Source: Pusillimonas sp. UBA6240
GTDB taxonomy: Bacteria; Pseudomonadota; Gammaproteobacteria; Burkholderiales; Burkholderiaceae_B
Assembly: GCA_002441445.1 (NCBI GenBank)
Contig: DJWC01000017.1
Location: forward strand, 1 to 64,000
Direction: 5' to 3'
DNA length: 64,000 nt
In this document: positions 53,743 through 61,730 of the stretch, piece by piece
How positions within the stretch are numbered: the first letter of the stretch is position 1
How the letters are laid out: the number at the start of each line of letters is the position of its first letter
The notes under the pieces: generated by a model
The model's database searches: none
The model's input: only the letters and a program-made list of their open reading frames with translations
Told to the model about the DNA's origin: nothing
Program-made: the position numbers and the translations under genes

Positions 53743-54819
53743 ATGCAATTTCTCGTACTTCCCGGAGACGGCATCGGCCCCGAAATCGTAGCGGCGGCGG
53801 TCGATGTCCTGGAAGCGGCCAATCAGAAGTTTGGCCTGGACCTCCATTTCACTTATGAGGACATCGGCTTCGCCAGCCTGGAAAAACATGGCACCACGCT
53901 GCGCGAGGATGTGCTGCAAGGCGCCCGCCGGTTCGATGGCATCCTGCTGGGTACGCAGTCCCATGCCGATTATCCTCCTCCCGAGCAGGGCGGCCGCAAT
54001 ATTTCCGGCGCATTCCGCGTGGGGCTGGATTTGTACGCCAACGTCCGTCCGGCCCGCACCCGTCCCTTCCTGCCCAGCAATCTCAGCGCGGGCAAGACCA
54101 TGGATCTGGTCATCATGCGCGAGGCGACCGAAGGTTTCTATCCCGACCGCAACATGTCCCGCGGCTGGGGGGAAATGATGCCGTCGCCGGACATGGCCAT
54201 TTCCGTTCGCAAGATCACCCGCCACTGCAGCGAGCGCATCGCGCGGCGCGCTTTCGAACTTGCCGTGAAGCGCAAGAAAAAAGTCACGGCCATCCACAAG
54301 GCCAACAGCTTCCATATGACGGACGGGCTATTCCTGGAATGCGCGCGCAAGGTCGCCGCGGAATTCCCGGCGGTCGCTTTCAACGACCTGCTGGTCGATG
54401 CCTCGACCGCCCATCTGGTGCGCAATCCGGAACAATTCGATGTGCTCGTCGCCGAGAACTTCTACGGCGACATCCTGTCGGACCTGGCCAGCGAGCTATC
54501 CGGCAGCCTCGGGCTTGCCGGCTCGATCATGGCCGGCGACCAGCTGTGTTGCGCACAAGCGCAGCATGGGTCCGCGCCCGACATCCAGGGCCAGGACAAG
54601 GCGAATCCGACATCCATGATCCTGTCGGCGGCCATGCTGCTGGAGTGGCTGGGCGAGCACCGCCAGCTTGCCGCTTACCGTCACGCAGGGGCTGCCCTCC
54701 ATGCCGCCGTCGAGGCAACACTTGCAAACCCCGACATGCGCACGCCGGATCTCAAGGGTTCGGTCGGCACGAAAGCATTCGGCGCGGCCGTCACCGCGCA
54801 TATCCGGGCGCAGCAATAA
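53743..54819 (+). CDS. Isocitrate/isopropylmalate dehydrogenase-family protein (tartrate dehydrogenase-like)
   Basis: A 358-residue decarboxylating beta-hydroxyacid dehydrogenase: LVLPGDGIGPEIVAAAVDVLE, LYANVRPARTRPFL (substrate Arg residues), VIMREATEGFYPDRN, VTAIHKANSFHMTDGLFLE (catalytic Lys), FDVLVAENFYGDILSDLASE (metal Asp) and GSAPDIQGQDKANPTSMILS. Members use isopropylmalate, isocitrate, homoisocitrate or tartrate. The substrate cannot be read, but no leucine genes are near, so a catabolic role in this operon is likely. Confidence 0.9.
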   Translation: MQFLVLPGDGIGPEIVAAAVDVLEAANQKFGLDLHFTYEDIGFASLEKHGTTLREDVLQGARRFDGILLGTQSHADYPPPEQGGRNISGAFRVGLDLYANVRPARTRPFLPSNLSAGKTMDLVIMREATEGFYPDRNMSRGWGEMMPSPDMAISVRKITRHCSERIARRAFELAVKRKKKVTAIHKANSFHMTDGLFLECARKVAAEFPAVAFNDLLVDASTAHLVRNPEQFDVLVAENFYGDILSDLASELSGSLGLAGSIMAGDQLCCAQAQHGSAPDIQGQDKANPTSMILSAAMLLEWLGEHRQLAAYRHAGAALHAAVEATLANPDMRTPDLKGSVGTKAFGAAVTAHIRAQQ

Positions 54820-54907
54820 CGCGCTTTCCACAACACCGCCATATCTGCAATGGCATGCCTTTCGATACGGGAGCCGTTGCAGCATCGTCACACCGAGGAG
54901 ACAACCC

Positions 54908-55888
54908 ATGTTCCGCCTTACCCGCAGATTAGCGCTCATTACCGCGCTTTCCATCCCCATCGCGCCCGCCCTGGCGGGCAACGGTCCGGATAATTATCCG
55001 GATCGCCCCGTAACCGTCATCGTGCCTTTCTCGCCCGGAGGCGGGAGCGACAATATCGCACGCTATATCGCCGCGCGCCTGCACGAGCGCACGAACGGAA
55101 CGATCATGGTGGAAAACCGCCCAGGCGCCGGCACCAACATCGGCAACGGCCTTGCCGCCCAAGCGAACCCGGATGGGTACACGCTTCTATTCGCCCAGGT
55201 GACGCTGGCGATCAACCCCCATATCTACCATGACCTGCGCTACGATGTACAAAAGGATTTCACGCCTGTCGCCCACATCGCCAGCTCGCCGACCGTACTG
55301 CTGACGAATCATCACACCGGCGTCAAGACCGTCGAAGAACTCGTCAATTACGCCAAAAAGAATCCGGGCGCGGTGAATTACGGGTCCGGCGGCACCGGCA
55401 CCTCTGTTCACCTGGCGGGCCATCTGTTCAACTCCATTGCGAAGCTGGACATGACCCATATCCCGTACAAGGGCAGCAGCCCCGCCATGACGGATCTGAT
55501 CGGCGGCCGGGTTCAAGCCATTTTCGATACGGCGCCCTCTGCCGTTCCCCAGGTGCGCGGAGGCAAGGTCGTACCGCTGGCTGTCACGGGAAAGGCCAGG
55601 CTCGAGGCTTTGCCCGATGTGCCCACATTCGCCGAAGCGGGCTATCCCGCGTTCGACGCCCCCGCATGGTATGGCCTCATGGCGCCCAGCGGGACGCCCG
55701 CCGCCGTCGTCAAATACCTCAACGCGCAAGTCAACCTGATCCTGGAAGAGCCTGAAACCAAAGAGCGCTTTATGCAACTGGGCTCGGTCGCCGTTCCCGG
55801 AACACCCGAGGATTTTGTTAAATTCATTGCCAATGAATCCAAGCGCTGGGCAGCCGTCGTCAAAAGCGCGAATATCGCTGCGAACTGA
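54908..55888 (+). CDS. Bug/TctC-family periplasmic solute-binding protein
   Basis: A 326-residue secreted binding protein: signal peptide (RRLALITALSIPIAPALAG), YPDRPVTVIVPFSPGGGSDNIARYIAARL, VENRPGAGTNIGNGLAAQANPDGYT and YGSGGTGTSVHLAGHLFN. GAGGAG precedes the ATG at 54908. It lies inside the eight-gene operon, 88 bases after the dehydrogenase, and so probably captures the pathway substrate or a precursor. Confidence 0.92.
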   Translation: MFRLTRRLALITALSIPIAPALAGNGPDNYPDRPVTVIVPFSPGGGSDNIARYIAARLHERTNGTIMVENRPGAGTNIGNGLAAQANPDGYTLLFAQVTLAINPHIYHDLRYDVQKDFTPVAHIASSPTVLLTNHHTGVKTVEELVNYAKKNPGAVNYGSGGTGTSVHLAGHLFNSIAKLDMTHIPYKGSSPAMTDLIGGRVQAIFDTAPSAVPQVRGGKVVPLAVTGKARLEALPDVPTFAEAGYPAFDAPAWYGLMAPSGTPAAVVKYLNAQVNLILEEPETKERFMQLGSVAVPGTPEDFVKFIANESKRWAAVVKSANIAAN

Positions 55889-55943
55889 GGCTGCGCCGCG
55901 GGAATCAGTTTTCTCCTCTCATCACTGGCAAAAGGAAACCATC

Positions 55944-56129
55944 ATGCCCGAAGTCGTCGTCTATGCCGTCAAGGGTCGCACCCGCGAACAGAAGAAAATG
56001 CTCATGCAGAAAATCACGCAGGCGGTCGTCGAAAGCTTCGGCGTCGATGGCGACCGAGTCATCGTGCAAATCGTCGAGGCCGATCCCGACCACAAATCGC
56101 GCGGCGGTGTACTCTATAGCGAACGCTGA
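55944..56129 (+). CDS. 4-oxalocrotonate tautomerase-family protein
   Basis: A 61-residue tautomerase. Pro follows the initiator Met (MPEVVVYAVKGRTREQKKMLMQ), giving the catalytic N-terminal proline; Arg at about position 12 is kept. VESFGVDGDRVIVQIVE and a C-terminal hairpin (SRGGVLYSER) complete the fold. It would interconvert enol and keto forms of an unsaturated acid. RBS AAGGAAA precedes the ATG. Its presence supports an unsaturated 2-oxo acid in the pathway. Confidence 0.9.
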   Translation: MPEVVVYAVKGRTREQKKMLMQKITQAVVESFGVDGDRVIVQIVEADPDHKSRGGVLYSER

Positions 56130-56161
56130 TTCCCGCAACTCTATCCACGAACAGGACCATC

Positions 56162-56467
56162 ATGATCGAAGAAGTCGCCGACCTGCGCATCCAGCCCGGT
56201 CAGCAGCAGGCATTCGAAGCCGCCGTCCACAAAGGCGCCACCACCGTCATCTCTAACGCCAAGGGGTTTCTGGGCTACAGCGTCAGCCGCAGCATCGAAA
56301 CGCCGGAGCGCTATCTGCTGAGAATCCAGTGGGCGAGCCTGGAAGACCACACCGTCGGCTTCCGCGAGTCGCCGCTGTTCAAGCAATGGCGCGCCATCGT
56401 CGGCCCATTCTTCACCGCGCCCCCGGCGGTCGAGCATTTCACGGTGGTGGACAAGCCGGCGCAATAG
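56162..56467 (+). CDS. Antibiotic biosynthesis monooxygenase (ABM)-domain protein
   Basis: A 101-residue dimeric alpha/beta barrel protein: EEVADLRIQPGQQQAFEAAVHKGATTV, GFLGYSVSRSIETPERYLLRIQWASLEDHT and FRESPLFKQWRAIVGPFF. This is the ABM fold, found in cofactor-free monooxygenases and in proteins of unknown role. It lies 32 bases after the tautomerase. Confidence 0.85.
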   Translation: MIEEVADLRIQPGQQQAFEAAVHKGATTVISNAKGFLGYSVSRSIETPERYLLRIQWASLEDHTVGFRESPLFKQWRAIVGPFFTAPPAVEHFTVVDKPAQ

Positions 56468-56579
56468 GGCTGATCGCGCGTTCCAGGGCGTGTCTGGGGT
56501 GGTTTTTGTGTATTCGCTACTACAATGATTCAGCTCCGCCAGCCTGGCGGGGCTCAATGCCCACGCACGCGAACCGCAC

Positions 56580-57998
56580 ATGACAGCCCTGCATACGCTT
56601 TCCGCAACGGATCTGCTCGTCCTGATCCGCAGCAAACAACTTTCCCCCGTCGAGCTCGTGCGAGCCAGCCTGGATCGCGCCGAGCGCCTTCAGCCCGACT
56701 TGAACTGCTTCATTACCTTGTGCGGCGAGCAGGCGCTGGAGCAGGCGCGGGAGGCCGAGCGGGCGGTCATGCAAGGCAGGCCCTTGGGCCGCTTGCATGG
56801 CATTCCCTACACGGTCAAGGATCTCGTGCATACCGCGGGCGTTCGCACGACATTCGGCACCGTGCTTTACCAAGACAACATCCCCACGGAGGACGCTCCC
56901 TCCGTCGCGCGCCTGAATGCTGAGGGGGCGATTCTGATCGGCAAGACGACCACGCCAGAGTTCGGCTCTCAGCCGTTCACGCGTTCACCGCTATTCGGGC
57001 AGACGCGCAATGCGTGGGATGCGGGGCGGACCAGCGGGGGGTCCAGCGGAGGAGCCGCCGTGGCGACGGCCGCCGGGATTGCGCCGCTGGCGGTCGCGAC
57101 GGACGGGGGCGGCTCGACCCGCATCCCCGCCGCCTGCAATGGCGTCGTCGGCATCAAGCAGAGCAATGGCGTCATTCCGCACAGTCAGGCCCAGGATTTG
57201 TTCGGCAACCAGACTTATGTCACACCGACGACGCGCACCGTGGCAGACACCGGATTGATGCTGCAGGTGATGAGCGGCGATTATGCGCTCGACCCCTGGT
57301 CTATCGGCCTGAAGCGCGGGGATTATTGCCAGGCTGCCCGCCACCAGGGTGATTTGCGCGGGAAACGCATCCGCTATTGCTATGCGCCGGAGGGGCGGCA
57401 CGTCTCGGCCGATGTAAGGCGAAATTTCGATGCGGCGCTTCAGAAGTTCGAGCAATTGGGGGCCGGGCTCGAACCCTTCGAGGCCCGCGATTTCATCGTC
57501 GAACCTATCTGGCGCACCATCAACCATACTGTCTGGCGCACGCGGTTCCTGCCGCTGGTCGAGCAACATGGGGACACATTCAGCGCGACCTTCCGGCGGC
57601 AGATTCTGTCGGCGGGCGAATTCAGCGCGGCTGATTATCAAGAGGCGATGTTCGCCCGTACGGCGCTATTCAAGCGTATGCAAGCCTTGTTCGATACCGC
57701 CGACTTGTTCGTCACCCCGACGATTACCCGCACGGCATTGCCGCTGGACATGGATCTGTTCGACCCCTTGGACATAGACGGCAAGCAATACGAGGGGATT
57801 CGGACGCACTGGTACCCGTGGACCATGGTTTTCAATATGACCGGGCATCCCGCCGTGACGCTGCCTTGCGGGCTGGCTTCCGATGGGTTGCCCACCGGCA
57901 TTCAACTCGTGGCTCGCTATGGCGGCGACGAGGAGCTGTTGAGGTTTGCGTCTGTATTCGAAAGCGTGATGGGGCCGGCGCCTCAGCCCGCGTTATGA
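56580..57998 (+). CDS. Amidase (amidase signature family)
   Basis: A 472-residue amidase with the Ser-cisSer-Lys triad: Lys80 in IPYTVKD, Ser155/Ser156 in GRTSGGSSGGAAVA and nucleophile Ser179 in DGGGSTRIPAACNGVVGIK. It is cytoplasmic; no signal peptide is seen. It hydrolyses an amide to an acid and ammonia. It is the last gene of the operon, 112 bases after the ABM gene, so it could also have its own promoter. A hairpin follows its stop. Confidence 0.9.
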   Translation: MTALHTLSATDLLVLIRSKQLSPVELVRASLDRAERLQPDLNCFITLCGEQALEQAREAERAVMQGRPLGRLHGIPYTVKDLVHTAGVRTTFGTVLYQDNIPTEDAPSVARLNAEGAILIGKTTTPEFGSQPFTRSPLFGQTRNAWDAGRTSGGSSGGAAVATAAGIAPLAVATDGGGSTRIPAACNGVVGIKQSNGVIPHSQAQDLFGNQTYVTPTTRTVADTGLMLQVMSGDYALDPWSIGLKRGDYCQAARHQGDLRGKRIRYCYAPEGRHVSADVRRNFDAALQKFEQLGAGLEPFEARDFIVEPIWRTINHTVWRTRFLPLVEQHGDTFSATFRRQILSAGEFSAADYQEAMFARTALFKRMQALFDTADLFVTPTITRTALPLDMDLFDPLDIDGKQYEGIRTHWYPWTMVFNMTGHPAVTLPCGLASDGLPTGIQLVARYGGDEELLRFASVFESVMGPAPQPAL

Positions 57999-58001
57999 AG
58001 C

Positions 58002-58030
58002 GGGAAGCGCCGCGAGCTGCGGAGCTTCCC
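58002..58030. terminator. Probable terminator between amidase and Bug genes
   Basis: GGGAAGC and GCTTCCC form a 7-bp stem around a G+C-rich loop in the 50-base gap between the convergent amidase and Bug genes. There is no clear T-run. Confidence 0.5.
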
Positions 58031-58048
58031 TTCCAAGGCGCGCGGCGT

Positions 58049-59041
58049 TCAGTCCATCGCGATGCCGGTACGCTGCACGATAGGGCGCCAGAATTCGAGC
58101 TCGTCGCGTGCGCGCTGCGCCATGCTGGCCCCTTTGGCCGGCGCCATCACCAAGCCCTTGGCGGCGAGTTGCTTGCGTAATTCGGGCGCTTCGGAAGCTT
58201 GCAGGAAGGCCTCTTCAAGCGCGGCAACGACGTTGTCAGGCGTTTGGGCGGGCGCGACAATGCCGTAGAAGCTGGTTGCCGCCTTGAATTCCGGGAAGCC
58301 TTGTTCCGCCAGCGTTTTGACATCGGGCAGGGCATCGAGCCGTTTGGTCCCGCTGACGCCGAGGAACTTGATCCGCTTGGCTTCGTATAGCGGCATCATG
58401 CTGGCGACGGCATCCCAGCCGATGGAGACCACGCCGCTGGCGACATCGATCAGCATGGGCGATGCGCCCCGGTACGCCACCGGTTCGATGTGCAGCTTCT
58501 GGCTTTCATTGAGAGCCAGTATCCCCAAGTGGCCGGAGCTGCCCAGCGTCGCCACGCCCAGGCTGGTTCCCGACGAAGCCTTCTTCGCCCATTCGACATA
58601 TTCGCCCATGCTATTGAAAGGCTGCGATGCGCCGGTGACGATGGCCGTCGGGATGTCGACCAATGTCGCGACCGCGCGCAGGTCTTTTTGCGCATCGTAG
58701 CCGGGCGCCTTGTAGGTCAAGGGGAAAATGGTCAACAGCGGCGAGGGGACCAGATACACGGTGCCGCCATCCGGCTTCGAATCCTTGACATAATTGAGTC
58801 CGATCCGGCCAGAAGCGCCGGCCCGGTTTTCCACGATAACGTTCGCAATGCCATCCTTGCGCAACTGCTCCGCATAGATGCGCGCCGTAGTGTCGGCGGC
58901 GCCGCCCGGCGCATAGCCCACCACGAGTGTCAGTGTTTCAGGGAGTGCAGCCTTCTTATCGGCGGCGTGTGCGGGCAAGGCCATTGCAAGGCAGGCAAGG
59001 CCGAGCAAAATACCGCGGCTTAGGGTTGAAGTCATCGACAT
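58049..59041 (-). CDS. Bug/TctC-family periplasmic solute-binding protein
   Basis: A 330-residue secreted binding protein: signal peptide (SRGILLGLACLAMALPAHA), LPETLTLVVGYAPGGAADTTARIYAEQL, VIVENRAGASGRIGLNYVKDSKPDGGT and SLGVATLGSSGHLGILALN. It is more divergent than the other Bug proteins here. The ATG at 59041 has GAGGA upstream. It is the last gene of the minus-strand run starting at 62903, with a palindrome 33 bases before its ATG. Confidence 0.9.
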   Translation of the reverse strand: MSMTSTLSRGILLGLACLAMALPAHAADKKAALPETLTLVVGYAPGGAADTTARIYAEQLRKDGIANVIVENRAGASGRIGLNYVKDSKPDGGTVYLVPSPLLTIFPLTYKAPGYDAQKDLRAVATLVDIPTAIVTGASQPFNSMGEYVEWAKKASSGTSLGVATLGSSGHLGILALNESQKLHIEPVAYRGASPMLIDVASGVVSIGWDAVASMMPLYEAKRIKFLGVSGTKRLDALPDVKTLAEQGFPEFKAATSFYGIVAPAQTPDNVVAALEEAFLQASEAPELRKQLAAKGLVMAPAKGASMAQRARDELEFWRPIVQRTGIAMD

Positions 59042-59073
59042 GGGCTGTCCTCGCTGGATATGGGTGGGGTCGT

Positions 59074-59091
59074 CGGTCATTATAATGACCG
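59074..59091. promoter_or_regulatory. Perfect 18-bp palindrome upstream of a Bug gene
   Basis: CGGTCATTATAATGACCG is fully self-complementary. It lies between two Bug genes on the minus strand, 33 bases before the start of the downstream one. It could be an operator for separate control of that gene, or an RNA stem. It has no T-run. Confidence 0.55.
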
Positions 59092-59152
59092 GAAGCCCGC
59101 GCGGGGATGCGCAACATCATCCCGGGCGGGCATGGCCCACGCCCTGATTGTC

Positions 59153-60127
59153 CTAACTCAAATGGATGTTGAGTTTCTTGACGACATCGTGCCAATAATC
59201 CAATTGCTGGCCGATGAAGGTCTTGAGCTCGTCGGGTGTGCTGCTTTGGGGCAATGCGCCTTCGTTGCGGAAGCTTTGTTGCAGCTTGCCCGCATTAAGG
59301 ACTTTGACCACCGCCTTGTTCAAGACCTGGACGACATCGTCCGGCGTGCCCGCGGGAGCCAGCAGGGCGTTCCAGGTATTGATCTCGTAGCCGTGGAAAT
59401 TCTTGTCCTCGGCCATCGTCGGCACGTCGGGCAGCTCGCTGGAGCGCTGCTTGGTCGTGACGGCCAGCGCATCGAGCTTGCCGGCCTTGACCTGCGGCAG
59501 GGCGGCGGGCAAGGTTGCGAACGTCAATTGGGCGTCCCCGCTCATGACCGCCATATTGGCCATCGCGCCGCCGCGATACGGCACATGCACGATATCGAGC
59601 TTGGCCTGATCGGCGAACATGGCGCCGGCGATATGCACGGGCGAGCCGTTGCCGCTGGATGAATAATTGAGGATTCCCGGCTTGGATTTTGCCGCCTCGA
59701 CCAGATCGGAGACCGTTTTGTATTTCAGCTTGGGATCGACCACCAGCACGAGCGGTATGGACGCCAGCATCGATATCGGGGTGAAGCCCTTGACGGGCTC
59801 ATAATTCAGCTTGTCGTACAGGGCCGGATTCATCCCATGGCTGGATACCGTCGCGATGAACACGGTGTAGCCGTCGGGTTTGGCGTTTTGCACGTATGCG
59901 GCGGCGATGCTGCCCGCCGCCCCGGGCTTGTTCTCGATGACCACAGAGGTGCCCAGCTCGTCGGCCAGTTGCTCTCCCAGGGCGCGGGCGAGAATGTCCG
60001 TGGTCCCGCCGGCGGCATAGCCGACCACGATGCGCAAGGGTTGATCGGGATAAGCGGCATAAGCTGGGGCTGCGCCGATCATGGCTGCGGACGCGATCGC
60101 GCACAGCAGCAGTTTGCTAGTTTTCAT
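59153..60127 (-). CDS. Bug/TctC-family periplasmic solute-binding protein
   Basis: A 324-residue secreted binding protein: signal peptide (KLLLCAIASAAMIGAAPAYA), YPDQPLRIVVGYAAGGTTDILARALGEQL, VVIENKPGAAGSIAAAYVQNAKPDGYT and YSSSGNGSPVHIAGAMF. It follows the crotonase gene by 39 bases in the CoA-transferase operon. Its ligand is probably the acid activated by that transferase. Confidence 0.92.
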   Translation of the reverse strand: MKTSKLLLCAIASAAMIGAAPAYAAYPDQPLRIVVGYAAGGTTDILARALGEQLADELGTSVVIENKPGAAGSIAAAYVQNAKPDGYTVFIATVSSHGMNPALYDKLNYEPVKGFTPISMLASIPLVLVVDPKLKYKTVSDLVEAAKSKPGILNYSSSGNGSPVHIAGAMFADQAKLDIVHVPYRGGAMANMAVMSGDAQLTFATLPAALPQVKAGKLDALAVTTKQRSSELPDVPTMAEDKNFHGYEINTWNALLAPAGTPDDVVQVLNKAVVKVLNAGKLQQSFRNEGALPQSSTPDELKTFIGQQLDYWHDVVKKLNIHLS

Positions 60128-60166
60128 CTCTTCCTTCCTTTACTTTCGTCTAGCGTTATTGGCGAA

Positions 60167-60982
60167 TCAGCGGCCTTTGAACTGAGGCTGCCGCTTCTCT
60201 GAAAATGCAAGCTTTCCTTCTTTGTAGTCCTCGCTTTCAAAACACTGCAGGACCAGCGACTTCATTTCCGCCATGTCGATGTCGACCAGCCGGTCCGACA
60301 GGGTGCGGATCATCTTCTTGCCGGCCGCCACGGTCAGCGGCGCATTGGAATTGATCTTTTTCAGGTAGCCGTCCACCAGGTCATCCAGATCCGCCTTGGC
60401 CGCGACGGCGTGGATCAGATTGCGCTCCTTCGCTTCTTGGGCGTTGTATTTCGAGGCTGTGATGAAGATTTCCAGCGCGTTGGCCATGCCGGCGGCCCGC
60501 AGCAGGTTTTGGATGGCGGTGAAGCGATAGCCCAGCCCCAGCCGCGCGGCGGGAATGGAAAATACGGAGCCCTCGCTGGCGAGGCGTATGTCGCAGCAAA
60601 GGGCGATATTCAGTCCGCCTCCGATGCAATAGCCGTCGATGCGGGCGATCAGCGGCTTGCTGAAATTCTGGATGGCCAACTGGGCCGACTCGGCAACGAC
60701 TTCGTATTCTTCGACGGCGCTCGCGCCCGTGCGCAGCTTTTCGAATTGGGAAATGTTCGCGCCGCTGACGAACGCTTTGTCGCCGGCGCCGGTGAGCACC
60801 ACGGAGAATATTTCCGGGTCATCTTCGAATGCCTGCAGCGCCTTTGGTATTGCCGCCCACATATCGAAGGACACCGCATTGTGTTTTGCCGGGTCGTTGA
60901 AAGTAATCCAACCCGTACGCCCATCTCGCTCGACCAGAAGCTGATCGGTGATATGTCCCTGGAATAAGCGTTCTCTTGCCAT
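60167..60982 (-). CDS. Crotonase-fold protein lacking both catalytic glutamates
   Basis: A 271-residue enoyl-CoA hydratase/isomerase superfamily protein. The CoA-binding and oxyanion-hole elements are present (FVSGANISQF, DGYCIGGGLNIALCCDIRLASEG). The positions of the two hydratase Glu residues are Asn125 (GGGLNIA instead of GGxxELA) and Ala145 (SIPAARLGLG instead of QPExxLG). It is therefore unlikely to hydrate enoyl-CoA. Isomerase, decarboxylase or hydrolase chemistry is possible. Its start lies one base after the GntR stop. Confidence 0.88.
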   Translation of the reverse strand: MARERLFQGHITDQLLVERDGRTGWITFNDPAKHNAVSFDMWAAIPKALQAFEDDPEIFSVVLTGAGDKAFVSGANISQFEKLRTGASAVEEYEVVAESAQLAIQNFSKPLIARIDGYCIGGGLNIALCCDIRLASEGSVFSIPAARLGLGYRFTAIQNLLRAAGMANALEIFITASKYNAQEAKERNLIHAVAAKADLDDLVDGYLKKINSNAPLTVAAGKKMIRTLSDRLVDIDMAEMKSLVLQCFESEDYKEGKLAFSEKRQPQFKGR

Positions 60983-60983
60983 G

Positions 60984-61691
60984 CTAGTCCTTATTGTTCA
61001 AGTATTCGTACCGTTCCATGCCGTTGCTCAGGTGATGGCGCATCGCCTGGCGCGCCCTTTGGGCGTCCCGGTCCCTGATCGCATCGAAGATATCGTGATG
61101 CTCTGTTTCGACGTGCCCGATACGCTCGGTGCCTGTCGTCCTGTACCGCAAGGTGCGCACGGCGCCGTGAAATACATAGCTCAGATGCTCCATCAAGCGG
61201 ATGAAGTACGGGTTGTTGGAGCACTGGGTGACTGTCATGTGGAACTTGAGCGCCGCTTCCGCCCCACGTTCCCAGTCTCCGCCCGCCTTGTCAGTGTCCC
61301 GTAGCGCCGCTTCCAGCGCCTTCAATTGCCGCGCCGTCCGGTTCTCAGCCGCCAAGGCGGCTGCGCCGGCCTCGATCTCGATCCGCAGTTGATAAACATG
61401 CTTGAGCTGCCCCGCGTCCAGCAAGTCGTCGGCGATCACCTCGAACCTGCGCGCATTGACGTTGTCCGCGACGAAGGTTCCCACGCCCCGCCGGGTTTCG
61501 ATCAGGCCATTGAGCTTGAGCCGCGCCATCGCCTCGCGAACCACGTTCCGGCTGACCTGGAACGACTCGGCGAGTTCGAACTCCGTTGGCAGCTTCTGCC
61601 CTTCCTGGAATTCCGCCGAAAGAATCTTCAGGCGGATCTGGCGGGCAATGGCGTCGGGAAGATTGTCGGGGCGATCAAAGGCTGTAAACAT
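60984..61691 (-). CDS. GntR-family (FCD, FadR-like) transcriptional regulator
   Basis: A 235-residue regulator: winged helix (QEGQKLPTEFELAESFQVSRNVVREAMARLKLNGLIETRRGVGTFV) and FCD domain (LRIEIEAGAAALAAENRTARQLKALEAAL, ALKFHMTVTQCSNNPYFIRLMEHL). It sits inside the operon, between the CoA-transferase and crotonase genes, and probably regulates the operon from the site at 62936-62946. Confidence 0.92.
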   Translation of the reverse strand: MFTAFDRPDNLPDAIARQIRLKILSAEFQEGQKLPTEFELAESFQVSRNVVREAMARLKLNGLIETRRGVGTFVADNVNARRFEVIADDLLDAGQLKHVYQLRIEIEAGAAALAAENRTARQLKALEAALRDTDKAGGDWERGAEAALKFHMTVTQCSNNPYFIRLMEHLSYVFHGAVRTLRYRTTGTERIGHVETEHHDIFDAIRDRDAQRARQAMRHHLSNGMERYEYLNNKD

Positions 61692-61730
61692 GGCGAACCG
61701 GGCTCCGTTTCATGAAAAGGTCAGCCTGTC

